Source: Karstenula rhodostoma CBS 690.94 (Eukaryota; Ascomycota; Dothideomycetes; Pleosporales; Didymosphaeriaceae). From it: 64,000 bases of DNA. Below are positions 43,620-56,078 of the stretch, piece after piece. The stretch lies in contig MU001507.1 of the NCBI GenBank assembly GCA_010093485.1, positions 1,190,844 to 1,254,843 of the forward strand, written 5' to 3'. Positions within the stretch are counted from its first letter, which is position 1, and every line of letters starts with the position of its first letter. The notes beneath the pieces were generated by a model that saw only the letters and a list, made by a program, of their open reading frames with translations, was not told the origin of the DNA and ran no database searches. Position numbers and translations under genes: made by a program.

Positions 43620-46600
43620 ATGGAAGCCCAGGTAGGCGGTGTGTGCCCCGCGGTTTTGGACTGCTCTGACTGTTTGCTCTGCTAGGTCGAAAATGCGATC
43701 CAAATCGCCTCCGACCCCACCTCGAGCCAGCAACTGCGCGGGCAGGCCATAGAATACCTCAACCAGCTGCGCACCGAAGGTTCAGCATGGCAAGCGGGCC
43801 TTGCACTGTTCACGCGCGATCCTCGCGCGTCCGAGATCACTCGCCATACCTCGCTCGACCTCGTAAACAACGCCATGCAGGAGCATCGCCTAGATGACCA
43901 GAGCCTATGCTACATCAAGGACACTCTTATGAACTATATTCGGCAGACGTATGCAGCCGGGAGCTCTTCGGCGGATGCGAGCCACATACAGAACAAGCTG
44001 ATGCAAACCATCACCTACCTTTTCGTAGCTCTTTACCCATCCTCATGGCAGTCCTTCTTCGACGACTTTCGTGCGCTCGCTGGCGACCAGGCTATCATTG
44101 GCAGTATCAACTACACGTCAACGTTGCTCTACCTCCGCATGCTGGCTCAAGTACACGACGAGATAGCAGATGTTCTAGTGGCAAGACCAGAAGACGAGAA
44201 GAAGCGCAACACAGAGCTCAAAGATCTGATCCGCCAACGCGATGCTCAAAAGATTTCATTATCGTGGCAAGAAATACTGGCAAAGTGGAGGGAGACAGAC
44301 TTGGGCCTGATAGAGATGTGTCTGAGGACTATCGGTCGTTGGGTCAGCTGGATCGACATCTCGCTTGTGGTCAACGAGAACATGATCATGAATTTTTTGC
44401 AAATGGCAGGCCAACAAGGTATCTCGTCCCCGGAAAGCCCGGAAGGACGAGCCCGAGACGCTGCAATCGATACGTTTTCCGAAATTGTTAGCAAGAAGAT
44501 GGGTCCTGCGGACAAGATACAATTGATTGAAGTCCTCAATCTTGGCTCAGTGGTAGGCCAGCTCATCAGCAGCCCTGCCCTTGCCGACCAGAACACACCC
44601 GACTACGACAATGATCTCGCCGAGACTGTGGCAAAGCTGGTCAACAACATCGTCTTCGACATCGTCAAAATCCTGGAAAAGGACAACAACGACGACCAGA
44701 CCCGCCAGCGTGCGGATGCGCTCATTCAAGCATTCACCCCGTACTTGTTGAGATTTTTTGCGGATCAATACGATGAGGTCTGCTCAACTGTCATTCCTTC
44801 TCTAACCGATCTTCTCACCTTCTTCCGTAAACTGCAGAAGAAGACTGGTGTCTTGCCATCGCAGTACGCGGCCATACTCCCTCCCGTGCTCGAAGCCATA
44901 ATCGCTAAGATGAAGTACGACGAGGCGGTTTCCTGGGGCGAGGAGGGTGAACAGACTGATGAGGCCGAGTTCCAAGATCTACGGAAAAGACTTCATGTCT
45001 TGCAGTTAACAGTGGCAGCTATTGATGAGAACTTCTACATTGATACTCTGAGCCGCGTAGTGAGCGATACGTTCGGTCGGCTGTCCACAGGAGGTCGTTC
45101 CTCATTGGATTGGCGCGACCTGGATCTGGCGCTATACGAGATGTATCTTTTCGGAGAATTGGCGACGCGCAACTCGGGTCTTTACGCTAAGCGTGAGCCA
45201 TCTTCCGAGGCTGCGCAGCGGCTGGTGGGGATGATGAATAGCATGTTGGATGCTGGTAAGTACTCCTTGATTCCAACAAAGAGCGAGTCCTGACATGAAA
45301 CAGACATTGCCAGCTACTCTCACCCTGCCATACAACTGCAGTACATGGAAATTTGCGTTCGGTACTATCAGTTCTTCGAACAGAATTCACAACAAATTCC
45401 CAAGGTGCTCGAAAACTTTGTTCGTCTTACGCACAACAATCACGTCAAGGTTCGCTCGAGGTCTTGGTATTTGTTCCAGCGTCTAGTTCGGCATCTACGG
45501 GCACAGCTTGGCAACGTCTCATACAACATCATCCAGGCCATCGGCGATCTTCTTACCATCAAAGCCGAGCTACCGGAGGATTCCGGGGACGACATGTCAT
45601 CTGATGAGGAAGATCAGTCTGCGGACGCTCTCTTCAATTCCCAATTGTACCTGTTTGAAGCGGTTGGATGCATTGCCTCCTCCAGCACAGTCTCGGCAGA
45701 GAATAAGAAGCTCTATGCGCAGACTATCATGAGTCCGCTCTTCGCCGATTTGGAGCAAACATTGCCACAGGCACAGAACGGCGATGAGCGCTCTATCTTA
45801 CAAATCCATCATATCATCATGGCTATCGGGACGCTCGCACGCGGGTTCTCGGACTGGGTTCCCTCCAGCAACAGCGCACTTCCACAGAGTGAAGTGTCGG
45901 ATGAATTTGCGAAGGCATCAGAAGCTATTCTCATTGCTTTGAAATCTCTCAATTCGTCAAGTACGATCCGCTACGCCGCCCGATTTGCGTTCTCCCGCAT
46001 GATCGCTGTACTTGGCTCGCGAATCCTCCAGGAAATTCCGTCATGGATCGAGGGCCTGCTATCTCTTAGCTCCTCTATGGACGAGATCTCCACTTTCATG
46101 AAAGTCCTCGGTCAGATAATATTCACCTTCAAAACGGAAATTGCCGGTATACTGGACACAGTTCTCACGCCGCTCCTGCAACGTATCTTCACCGCCTTGG
46201 CAATTACCCCCTCCGGCACAGACGACGAAATTCAACTGGCGGAACTTCGTCGGGAATACCTCAACTTCCTATCTGTGGTGCTTGGAAACGGACTCGGCTC
46301 TGTGTTTGTGAGCGATGTCAACCAGGCAACATTCGACAGTATTATCACATCGATCGACACGTTTGCCAGAGACACATCCGATTATCCAACAGCCCGTCTG
46401 GCCCTCTCTGTGCTTATTCGTATGACTTCGGTATGGAGTGGGCCCGATAAAGTAGGACCTGGCGCAAACACGAGCCCGACCACTCCCGCCACAGCATCCA
46501 TTCCCGGGTTCGAGAACTTTGTCATCGAACGCTTCTCGCCGCTCGTGTGGTCCATTCCCGCGTCAGCCGGATTCAATTCGAAAGACGCACAAGCGAAGCA

Positions 46601-46817
46601 AGTGCTCTACGAAGCTGCCAACCTGCAGGCAGAAATTGTGAAGAAGGTTGGCGAGCCCTACGTTGAACGGCTAAGGACAGACCTCTCCGGCATGGGTGTG
46701 AGCGAGGATGTGGTCGACGGATACCTACGAACCCTTGCTGGGGCGTTTGAGGGCGTCGAGAAGTTCAAGGAGTGGCGAATCTTCTTTGCACGGTTTGTGG
46801 GCTCTGCACAAGGCTAG
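43620..46817 (+). CDS. LOS1: Exportin-T (tRNA exportin Los1/Xpot)
   Basis: Exons 43620..43631, 43686..45255 and 45304..46817; introns of 54 and 48 nt; product 1031 aa. The first exon is only four codons (MEAQ) and joins VENAIQIASDP, exactly as in other fungal LOS1 proteins. The protein is an all-helical HEAT-repeat karyopherin. Family landmarks include YLFVALYPSSWQSFFDDF (exportin-1-like domain), KWVSWIDISLVV-like GRWVSWIDISLVVNENM, DLAETVAKLVN, RFFADQYDEVCSTVIP, SSWGEEGEQTDEAEFQDLRKRL and HPAIQLQYMEICVRYYQFF. Los1 carries tRNA from nucleus to cytoplasm with RanGTP and is part of pre-tRNA splicing and nutrient signalling. The length and both ends match full-length orthologues; nothing appears broken. 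Confidence 0.96.
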
Positions 46818-48235
46818 AGGCGAGCGTCGATACATGGGGATCGCGGTGGAGGAGGAAATACCTGATCTGGCGCACTAGCGTTCATGGGGCGGCGGTACTT
46901 TTGCATTGTGGGCGGGCATGGTGGGATTGACCAGCGTTGCATGCGGGGATATACCATTACAAAACTCCGATAGCAGTTTTAGCGGAATAGTGCATTTTGA
47001 TTTACCTACATTTCATGCTCCCGGTACCTTGCCGGCTCGCAATTCACATCTTCCGAGGCTCACGAGTTACTCGCTTCACGTCGCAAGCTTACAGCCGAGA
47101 GAGAATGGTGCATCAAGGCGGTCAGGATCAACGGGCATTATTTCCGCAATGTCCTGTGGTGAACACACAGCGAACCATGCGCGGAGGAGAAGATTGATCC
47201 TGGTCCGGCTGAATCTCGTGTGTTTGGGCGCCCCAGGGTGTTGTCACGACCATGCTCTTGCGAGATAGAGGGCCGAAAACATCATCGACTCGACCGGGGT
47301 GTTTCTTCCGCAGACGAGGAGGCAGCCAATCAGGCAGCAAGGGCAGTCCGAGATTGGGACCGGGGCTGCAGCTGACCAGAGGCCGATCGGCGCATCACTG
47401 CCGATGAATTGCAGAAAGGGAGATTCTGTGCGTGACTGTGAGGGCAGGGTGGAAAGCGCAGGGCGTCGACTGATTGGGTGGAGGCACAGGGCCGAGAGGG
47501 TTGCCACGGCGCCCCCGCGAGCACCTGGGCTTGTCCATTGCTTGTCGCCTTTTCCTGAAGCGACGGGGAGGTGTCGTGTGGGGTTTGCAAAGGTTGGTAT
47601 CCACGTCAGCCATGTGCTGCTCGCGGTGCTTTCCACCTGCCTGTTTCGTGCGTGGTTTCGGGCTTTGAACAGGTCGGAATCTTCAAGACATGGGCCAGCT
47701 GGAGGTGGAGGACATGGCACATCACGCCACGTGGATTCTGTTGTGTACATACTGTGTAGGGTGCGTGAGTTGTGCATCGTGAATCGTGAGAACCGCTGTG
47801 GTGTGGTTCTCGCAGCTGCGGGTCGCGTCGTTGGCCACTCGATCTGCGTCGTTGATCGGCGACGGCACCGGTGACGACGTCTGGGCGAGAGGTCTTCTAG
47901 CCAGTCTTCTAGAAGTCGGGGAAGGCCGGCGGCAGCGGCAGCAGCAGCAGCAGCTGGTTCTCTGTGCGATGCATTGTGCTGTGCGCAGCCACTGGCAGAA
48001 GAGCAAGAAGAAGATAGAAGCCAAGCGCGGCGAGGGCACGGCGAGGCAACGGCGCGATGCGATGCGCTGCGTGAAGGCGGCCCACGGCATCGCCCCCAGC
48101 GCGGCCAATGAGGGCATCTTCTACGGTTGTTCTAGAAAATGATGGCAGAAGCCTCCTGTCGCACTCCACTCCACTCCACCCTCGAGAACCGACGTCGCTG
48201 TCTCTGCCCGCCCGTCCACCGCGCCCGCGCCCGCA

Positions 48236-48270
<35 letters not shown>

Positions 48271-48787
48271 CCCGCGCGCCCGAGCAATGGTCCTCATGGT
48301 CCTCGCGCTGCCGTAGCACACAGCGAGCGCGCGAGCCCCTGCGTCCCACTGAGCTCCCTTTGAGCACCGCCCGCGCCTGCCCCAGTGGTCGCCCTGCACT
48401 TTCCTCCACCACGCTTGCCTGCCGCCGTCGACTCTGCGCACCACAGCAACGTCGTCTCGCCGCGCATTTCGGTGCGTGGCCCCAGCGCAACCTCCAAACC
48501 CGCCGGGATCTCCTGGGAACCTCGTCGTTTCAGGTTAGATCTGTCTTTCCCCACGCCGTCTGCGCCTGGTGCTCAAAGCCATCGCATCTCCAGCTGTCTC
48601 TCGCTCGACGCCCGCCTCAATTGCTCCCGCCACCCCCCTCCCCGCCGCTGCGCTCTGCGTCCTCACCCACCCGTCGCGACCACCTCTCCCCGTTTTGCGC
48701 CCAATATAGACATCCTCCCGATCGAGCGGGAGGCTCCACCCATCGCAAAGACCAGTGCTCGCCGTCGCTGCGCAACGAGTGGAGAAG
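46818..48787. other. Long intergenic region and probable 5' leader of the phosphodiesterase gene
   Basis: About 2 kb. The left half has no features I can support. The right third (about 48130-48780) is rich in C and T with runs of CTCG/CCTCGC (48236-48290), the usual look of a fungal promoter and 5' UTR. It includes open frames of up to 234 aa that are compositional artefacts. Confidence 0.5.
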
Positions 48788-51700
48788 ATGGAGCATGGCG
48801 CCTGCAATGTAATATACATTGACCGTCGCGCCAACGATGAACACGTGCGGAGAGAGACGCTGTCCAGCTCGCTCGTTGCGCGGACTTCGACGGGCAATGT
48901 GCCTCAGGGCTATTTCCCCGGCTCCGCAAAGGCACCCCCGCCCGAAGTCCGCACAAACGTCGAGAGCATCCTCTCTACATTCAACGAAGGTAGGCGCTGT
49001 GCACCTCCGCTGCTCCCCCGCCAAAGCATTGACACAAGCCGACAGTCCATGTCTGCGGTTCCGGCGGGTCATGTCTTGCCAAGATATCCCAGCTTCTCGA
49101 TTCCACCAAAGACTCTGTCCCTACCATAGTGCTCATAGACGTTCCCTACGACGAAGAGCAACGGCTTAAGCGGCTGTCGCGCGAGCCTAGGACACCTTCG
49201 CCGACAGCCACGCGCCTCATTCGAATAGATACCGGCGAGCCCGACGACATCTACGGAATGCATCTGCTTACCCACATATCCTCTGAGATAGCCTCCAAGA
49301 ATCTGTCCAGAATCGTCATTCCTGTGGTAATACTGAGCGGACTGGATCGCGAATGGGCGTCGAATGCCCTGCCTTCCCCTTCAGTTCACGGATCGCAGGT
49401 GCTCACTGACACCGTTCGTCTGGTCAGATATCTTGACGCCGGTGCCGTGGACGTATTGTCGACTCCGTTGTCAAAAGACAGTGTCCACGGGCTCGTAATA
49501 CACGCTTACCGGGTGCACAAAGAGGTCGCGCGAGAAGAGGCCAGTTTCATGACGACGAAACGAAATAGGAAGCTTAGTTGGGTCGGTGTTAGTGTCAGTG
49601 ACCAGAAACCGTATGCATACTTGCGCGAGGCCATGGTTTCGAACTTGATGGGCGGCATCTGCAACCCAGAGACAGTGGGCGAGTCTCTCGAATCAAAGTA
49701 TGACTTCCTGCGCATGGGGTCTCGAGAGTACACTGACAGTTCTAGTGACATCTTTGTGGAAGAGGAGCGCAAAGAAATTATCGCAACGGCGGTCGGCACC
49801 TGGGCGTTTTCGGCGCACGATTTTACCGATGACGAGCTTCTGTACGGCGCTTTGCTCATGTTGAAGCACGCTCTGAAAATGCCCGAAGTGGAAGAATGGG
49901 GCATGACTGATGGTGTGTATACCGAATCACTGTCTGATCACTCGCTAACCACGTTTTCTGTCAGATGAACTGACAATATTCTTGCTCGCCAGTCGCACAG
50001 CTTACAACGAATTCGTGCTCTACCACAACTTCCGCCATGTCGTCGACGTCCTTCAGGCTCTATTTCACTTCTTGGTACAGATAGGCACATTACCGTGGTA
50101 TCCGACTGATACGCCTCGAGTCCAGGCCGCGCCAGAGTCGGCGATTGCGCAGCTACTCAAGCCATTCGACGCACTTACACTCCTGGTGTCTGCTATCGGT
50201 CATGATGTTGGGCATCCCGGTGTCAATAACGCTTTCCTGGTCGCACTCAACGCTCCCCTAGCGCAACTCTACAACGACCGTTCCGTTCTTGAATCGTTCC
50301 ATTGTGCTGCATATTCGCAGATCCTCCGCCGCTACTGGCCCAAAGCGTTCTCGGATGCAGCTATGAGGAAGTTGATGATTAATAGCATCCTCGCGACAGA
50401 CATGGGATTGCACTTTAAGTATATGAGCGATCTCGGCAATCTACAAGAGAGACTCGGACATGACAAAGGCATGATGGACGGTTGGAACGTCAAAGTTCGC
50501 GAGGAGCATAAGGATCTTGCTTGCGGTCTATTGATCAAATGCGCCGATATCAGCAACGTGGTAAGTCCCTTGTTTCTATTGCTGCTATTCCGCTAACAAC
50601 GTGTAGGGACGCAAATTCCAAACAGCCGCTCGTTGGGCAAACATCCTCACCGACGAGTTCAGTAACCAGGGGGTCATGGAACAAGAGCTGGAGATGCCAT
50701 CTTGCCTGTTCGGCGGACCACCGGTACATGACGATATCATCAAGCTTGGAGAGTCGCAAATTGGATTCATAAACATCTTTGCAAGACCTCTCTTTGAAGC
50801 TGTTGCAGATATTCTACCTGCGATGCGCTACGCTGTGGACGAAATTTTGACGAACAAGGGTATTTGGGAGAAGAAGATCAATGATGAGAAGATCAAGATA
50901 AAGAAGCGCCCGACTTTCTCACTAGGGCTCCTCCCTCCTTCTTTCGCTGCCGATTCAACACCAAGCCCTCTCTCCGGTGGTATGCTTGACTCTAAAGCAC
51001 CCCCTTCGGCTCCGCTGCCGACGTCCCAGGTTGGTCGTACGGTACAGAGCTCGACGTGGGTAGTCGAATCGGACGAAGGCGGCCGTCGTGGTTCAGGGGG
51101 CTCCTTTCATGGTGTTTTGCCAAGTTCACGACGATCATCAGGTGTCGACAGAGGCTCGCAGCGGTCTTCCGGTGCTGGCCTTGCAGGTGTTCGTTCCCGG
51201 GAGAACCAAAGTCAATCGCGACGAGGGAGTGGTGATGCAAGCTTGACGGCCATCATAGTAACCCAAACACCAGGTGCGGGAGACACGCCTGAAAACGAGA
51301 CTGGCCAAGATCCGTCGGGCACGTCACCCTCACCGTCGGGCCACCGGAAAGATACAATGTCGCCAAAGAAAGACAAGTATATGCGACCGGTCACGGCGCC
51401 CTCGTCGGCACGACGCAGTCAGGGTAAGATCACAAGCTCACAAGATTCTCTATTCTATCTTGCCCCCCGGCCATTATGCGGTAGTCCTAACTTTGATGCA
51501 GCAACCAACATGTTTCCCGTCCCTCATCCGTCCTCGCAAAGTCACTCCGAGGTAGATCTCTCCGCTACTACGAACGGCAACTATGATGGGTCAAAGATGC
51601 AGACGTGGGAGTCAAATAAGCTCAGCAACGACAGCAACGTGTCTAGGTCTGACGCTTCACGCGACATCCATCGGCGAAGCGAATGGTGGCGACCGGCGCG

Positions 51701-51971
51701 AAAACAGCGCGACCACCGCAATGGCGGCTCGGATACGCCGAAACAGCAGCAATCCGCAATGCTGGACCCCGCCGTCATTAACACGACGCTGGATCCGAAT
51801 TTTCATACATCAACCAGTCCAGGAAAAACCAGTCGGACTGGGAAGTTCAAGAGCTTCTTCAGGAGAAAGTCGGCCAGAGCGGCCGACTCAGAGAAACAGC
51901 TTTCGAGTCATGGAAGCTCTTCTCAACTGCCGACCAGTGACCCTGGAAGATCCGTGAACAGCGATGAATGA
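48788..51971 (+). CDS. PDE2: 3',5'-cyclic nucleotide phosphodiesterase with receiver-like N-terminus (Pde2/PdeH type)
   Basis: Exons 48788..48989, 49046..49912, 49965..50560 and 50607..51971; product 1009 aa. It hydrolyses cAMP and so damps PKA signalling. The catalytic HD domain (about 360-620) has HNFRHVVDV near 381, the metal-binding IGHDVGHPGVNN near 436, ATDMGLHF, the late Asp in CADISNV and a C-terminal Gln/Phe-lined segment (ESQIGFINIFARPLF). The N-terminus (about 68-210) looks like a two-component receiver fold: VHVCGSGG, IVLIDVP (Asp at the phosphorylation position), VIPVVILSG and LDAGAVDVLSTPL, where the normal KP is TP. The C-terminal 380 residues are Ser-rich and disordered. Inside the last exon, 51424..51501 has a perfect intron look (GTAAGA ... 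CTAAC ... GCAG, 78 nt, multiple of three, no stop). If spliced, the protein is 983 aa. Confidence 0.92.
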
Positions 51972-53738
51972 CACCATGGGCTGATTGTTGATTCTACAGC
52001 CCTCACTATCGACGCTCGATCGACACTTCACTTTAGCGATATCCCTGTTCTTGTATCGGATGCACTGCCAGCAAAAGCAAACTTTTCCTTTTTCCGATAA
52101 TGCGTTTGTTCTGCGCAAGACTTTTCCTATATCAAAATCTCTTTGCTTTGGTCTTACACACGATGTTACGGAAGCAACGAAACGCTCCCAACAATGTACT
52201 TTTTACTGGTCAGTATCGTCGACTGCGGCCTTCGGGTGGTTTTTCTCGGCGAAATCTTCTCTTCTGCTTCAATGCTCGCCTCTCATTCGATATACCTCGC
52301 ATTTTCTTCTTGAAGCATGGTTCAAGGATTCCATCGCGTGCAGTCGCTCCGCTTTCATTATGTTGGTAGTCAGGTGGGAATGGTGCAAGTTTAGTCACGC
52401 TACCAGGTGCGTTGTTGCATCCTCGGTTGGCGGTAGTCTGCATGCGCCGTGGGACCTGTTTTGTGTCATTGCAGGTGAGCAAAAGACGAAAAAAGCATGG
52501 CAACATTGATATCTATTTCGGAGCTATTTCAGTTCTGTTACGGTATGGAAAATGCCATGAGGGGTGACGACTCCTTTGTTTCTAATACAATTCGGGGGTT
52601 GCGAGAGGGGATGGCCAGAGGTGAGGAGTCGACTGATGGGATGAAGGCGGTGATTGAGGGCAGCGATGGAGCTGCGTTGTTATGACCGACACTATGTAAT
52701 GAATGTATTTCCAACCAATCCAGCTCAGCGCTCTTCCTTGTCTCCCATTCTTTACGCTACCCCAGATGTACGGACTTGACTATCGGTGATGTGTGGAAGT
52801 CGCCATGCGTAACCTCGGTGCATGTACCGTGGTAGAGTCAAATCTTACCAGGGTGTATATCGAAAAGAAGGCCAGTAGAAGCATCAGGCTGCTGGAACGC
52901 ATGTGTTGGGTTTGGCTCTCTTGTTCGGTTAAGCCTCCACCTCATCAATCGCCCCTGCACTGCGGAGCTGGCACCATGTACATCCTCATCCCGTGATTAT
53001 GATCCTGCTCGCTTTCGCCGTATTCACTGCAGCACGATACGCTCCCGTAGATAGCATGACGTCGATTGCATGCATGGTGCCTCGAGATTGCGATACGATG
53101 CTCGGCGACGCGCAAGCATGTCCTTCGGGCATGTTGACGCTGGCAATAGCAATGACGCTGGCAATAGGCAACGCCTGCGTCGTCGTGTGCTCAAGCACCG
53201 TCTCTGGGAGCGGTGTCCTTTTTTCTCTCGCTCTCGACCATGGAAACCCGTTGCGCAAGTACCTACAGTAGGAGAGGAGGCCCGATGCTAGCGTGCACCT
53301 GGGATCAGGGGTAGGTACACCTCACCCTTGGGCGCGGAAAAGGAGGCTAGCGCGGACCGTGCCCGGTGCAGCATCGTTCCAGACCGAAACGTGCTGGCCG
53401 CCGGTATCACTGGTGAGTAGGTTCCTGGGGTGCCCGGTTTTATCAGAGCGACTTCACGCGATTGTCAGATGTTAGTGGGTGCGGTGGGCTCTCTCCGAGG
53501 CTCATGCGAGGTGCGAGGAGCGAGGAGCGGGATGGGATCCTGTGAGGACCTGTGGGTGGGAGCAGGATTGTGGGTGTTGGCATTGGCACTGGCAGGCGAT
53601 GGTGCATATGTGGGTGAGAGCGAGGGAAGGGGAGGACAGGGGGGATATATAGAGAGGTGGGTTGCGCGCAGGGTCGGTGTGTGCTTCTGTCTCCTTCGTT
53701 GTCAGGGTTTCGGTCCTCGAGGTCGGTCTCTGTGTATA
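51972..53738. other. Intergenic region between phosphodiesterase and FAD oxidoreductase genes
   Basis: About 1.8 kb. Frames of 60-174 aa occur (for example 51985-52509 and 52993-53271) but none resembles a family or has intron support. The right end holds a TATA-like box for the next gene. Confidence 0.5.
53644..53652 (+). promoter_or_regulatory. TATA-like box of the FAD oxidoreductase gene
   Basis: GATATATAG lies about 90 bp upstream of the oxidoreductase start codon, a fitting distance for a fungal TATA element. Confidence 0.4.
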
Positions 53739-55555
53739 ATGCATACTATGCGTCGAGCTGCTGTTTGCGCTGCGATGGTGGCGTTGGGAGTGGCTGGTGT
53801 GAGTGCGGATACGTGCGCGAGCGTTGCGTCGTCGTCGTCGATCCATATCAAGAAACGGTTTGATATTGGGTATGCTAGTATGTGGCCCCCGTTGTCGCCT
53901 CTCTGCTCGTTTCGATAAGGAATGAAATGGCAATGTTCGAATTTGGCCTAGGCAGCACTGACTCTCTTTTGCAGCCGAACAAGCAAACTATTGGAGTGAG
54001 TAAACCACCGAATACAACCTGGAGATGTGTTCATGGCGGAAGAAAAACGGGGTTTTCGCTTGGAATAGTCACGCATGAAGCGTCAGACCCTAATGGTTTG
54101 CATCCAACTGACGTGATCATTGAAAAGGCACAGCATGCGGGGCCATGAAGCCGACTTGCCAACTATACCCTACGACGGCACAAGAAGTCGCTGCTATCGT
54201 GCGCATTCTCAATGCCAACAACGAAAACTTCGCCGTGAAAAGCGGAGGACACAACCCCAACCAAGGCTTCTCGAGTATCGATGGTGGCCCATTGATCTCA
54301 ACCCGAGAACTGAACGAGGTGATCTACGATGCTGGAAACGGCGTTGTACGTGTCGGACCTGGCAATGATTGGGAGGACGTTATCGGAGCATTGGACGGCA
54401 CCGGTGTGACGGTCGTCGGAGGGCGGATCGGCGACGTCGGGGTTGGCGGGTAAGCTTGCGATGTGAAAGCCTGGATCAACTTGCTGACATCGAGTAGGCT
54501 CGTACTTGGTGGCGGACTGAGCTTTTTGTCGACTCAATACGGCTGGGTCGCCAACAACGTTGTGGAGTATGAGATTGTACTGGCAAATGCATCGATCGTG
54601 ACGGCGTCGGAGAGCCACAACGCGGACCTATGGAAGGCTTTGAAGGGCGGCATCAACAACTACGGGATCGTGACGGCCTATACTTTAAAGGCGCATCCAC
54701 AGGGACAAGTAGGCGTTCGTCATTTCGATTACCCTGACTCTTGTACTGACTCTTTCACAGGTCTGGGGCGGTAACATCGCCTACACCGCAGACAAATCCG
54801 CCGAGATCCTAGCTGCGGTACGAGGCTTTACAGAGTATTACCCCGACGACAAAGCTGGAATCATCATGACGGCCGAGGTGACGCAGTATGGGGTGCTCGA
54901 TATCTGGTTGATGTTCCTGTTCTATGACGGACCAACTCCCCCAGCCGGCGTGTTCGACAACTTCACCGCCATCGCACACTTGAGTGATGACACCAAGTCC
55001 CGAAGCTACTCAGACCTGTTGACGCATAACAACTTTGGCGTCATCAAAACAGAGATGTACACAATCGCGACTGAAACGATTCCGCTACCGAGTGTCGACG
55101 TGGGTGCTGGATTTCTAGGGGCCATGTATGATAACTGGAGGAACGCTACCGAGTCGGTGATTGATGCTGCAGGGCTCGTTGGGTCGATCGCATTTCAACC
55201 ACTCCCCAAGAGGGTTGCTCGCAAGGCAAAGGAGGCCGGTGGAGACCTGCTCGATCTGGATGATGACATTGACCGCATCGTTCTTGAGTTTGACTTGTCG
55301 TGGTTGTCGAAGGTTGACAGCAACAGGATGGACGTTGCGACGCAGAAGCTGTACACGGGGTCCAAGGACTTGGTGGAGCAGTATCAGGCAAGCGGGAAGC
55401 TGGCGGAAGCCTACTTGCCGCTGTTCGCAAACGACGCGTATTACCGGCAAGATTATTTTGGAAGGCTGAGGACTGCGGAATTTGCGCGAAGGGTCCGCGA
55501 TGGGGTTGATCCGTCTGGGTTCTTTGCAAGCCGCACGGGAGGTTGGAAACCCTGA
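53739..55555 (+). CDS. Secreted FAD-binding (PCMH/berberine-bridge type) oxidoreductase
   Basis: Exons 53739..53877, 53975..53995, 54134..54449, 54498..54708 and 54761..55555; product 493 aa. The second exon is only 21 nt and was placed by frame and splice signals, giving YATEQANYWTCGAMKP. The first exon carries a signal peptide (RAAVCAAMVALGVAGVSA); the in-frame ATG at 53748 is an equal start. The FAD-binding domain shows AVKSGGHNPNQGFSSIDGG near residue 88, where the His is the usual covalent FAD ligand, GGRIGDVGVGGLVLGGGLSFLS, where the second-ligand Cys is absent, and YGWVANNVVEYEIV. The BBE-type C-terminus ends with DAYYRQDYFGRL and PSGFF. Relatives oxidise sugars, alkaloids or secondary-metabolite intermediates with O2; the substrate is unknown. 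No biosynthetic cluster surrounds it. Confidence 0.9.
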
Positions 55556-55913
55556 GTGCCGGTGCAAGGGGATTCGGCAGGCGAGCGAACGCCTGCAGGT
55601 CCGTAGTAATAACTTTAATTATGTCTCAGCATGCATCTTTTATCGATTGTGAGGGCTCGGATGCCGATAGCGAGGCTTGAGCGAGGCTATGTAAGTCGCC
55701 GTCCGCTTTGGCGGGGTCGGGGTTGCGTGAACGGCTGGGCTCGAGATGACGGTCACTGGCATCGCGTCGTGCCTGGAAGCCTGGAAATGCTGGCGGCCCG
55801 CGTGGAGACACACCCGGGAGCTTAGAATAGCGCTGCCGCGTGTGCGAAGCAGTCATTCATGTCTGGGAGGGAGGGGAGGGCTTCTGGTTATTCGTGCCAG
55901 CCGGGCGGCTTGG

Positions 55914-56078
55914 CTCACGCTCACGCTCACGCTCACGCTCACACCACCGTCGAGGGTCAACCGTCGAGCTTCAACGGCGCACCGCACCGTCTGCTGCGGG
56001 GCAAGAGGGCCTTGTGCGTGTGCCTCTCCAGCGTCGTCGCCCTCGCCGTCGCCCTCGCCGTCGCCCTCGTCCTCGCCG
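55914..56078. repeat. Low-complexity hexanucleotide-type repeats
   Basis: Two blocks: four to five copies of CTCACG (55914-55942) and several imperfect copies of CGTCGCCCTCGC (56034-56078). They are simple-sequence tracts with no coding role. Confidence 0.7.

Noticed and set aside
47299..48812. Several 190-234-residue frames in the region before the phosphodiesterase
   Set aside because: They overlap one another in different frames and reflect C/T- and CG-rich leader sequence; none has a recognisable domain.
51985..52509. 174-residue plus-strand open frame after the phosphodiesterase
   Set aside because: No conserved motif; lies in the probable 3' UTR and shows no intron or start context support.
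52993..53271. Hydrophobic 92-residue open frame that could be a small membrane protein
   Set aside because: Its apparent start and composition are unremarkable, no homologue is recognised, and chance frames of this length are common here.
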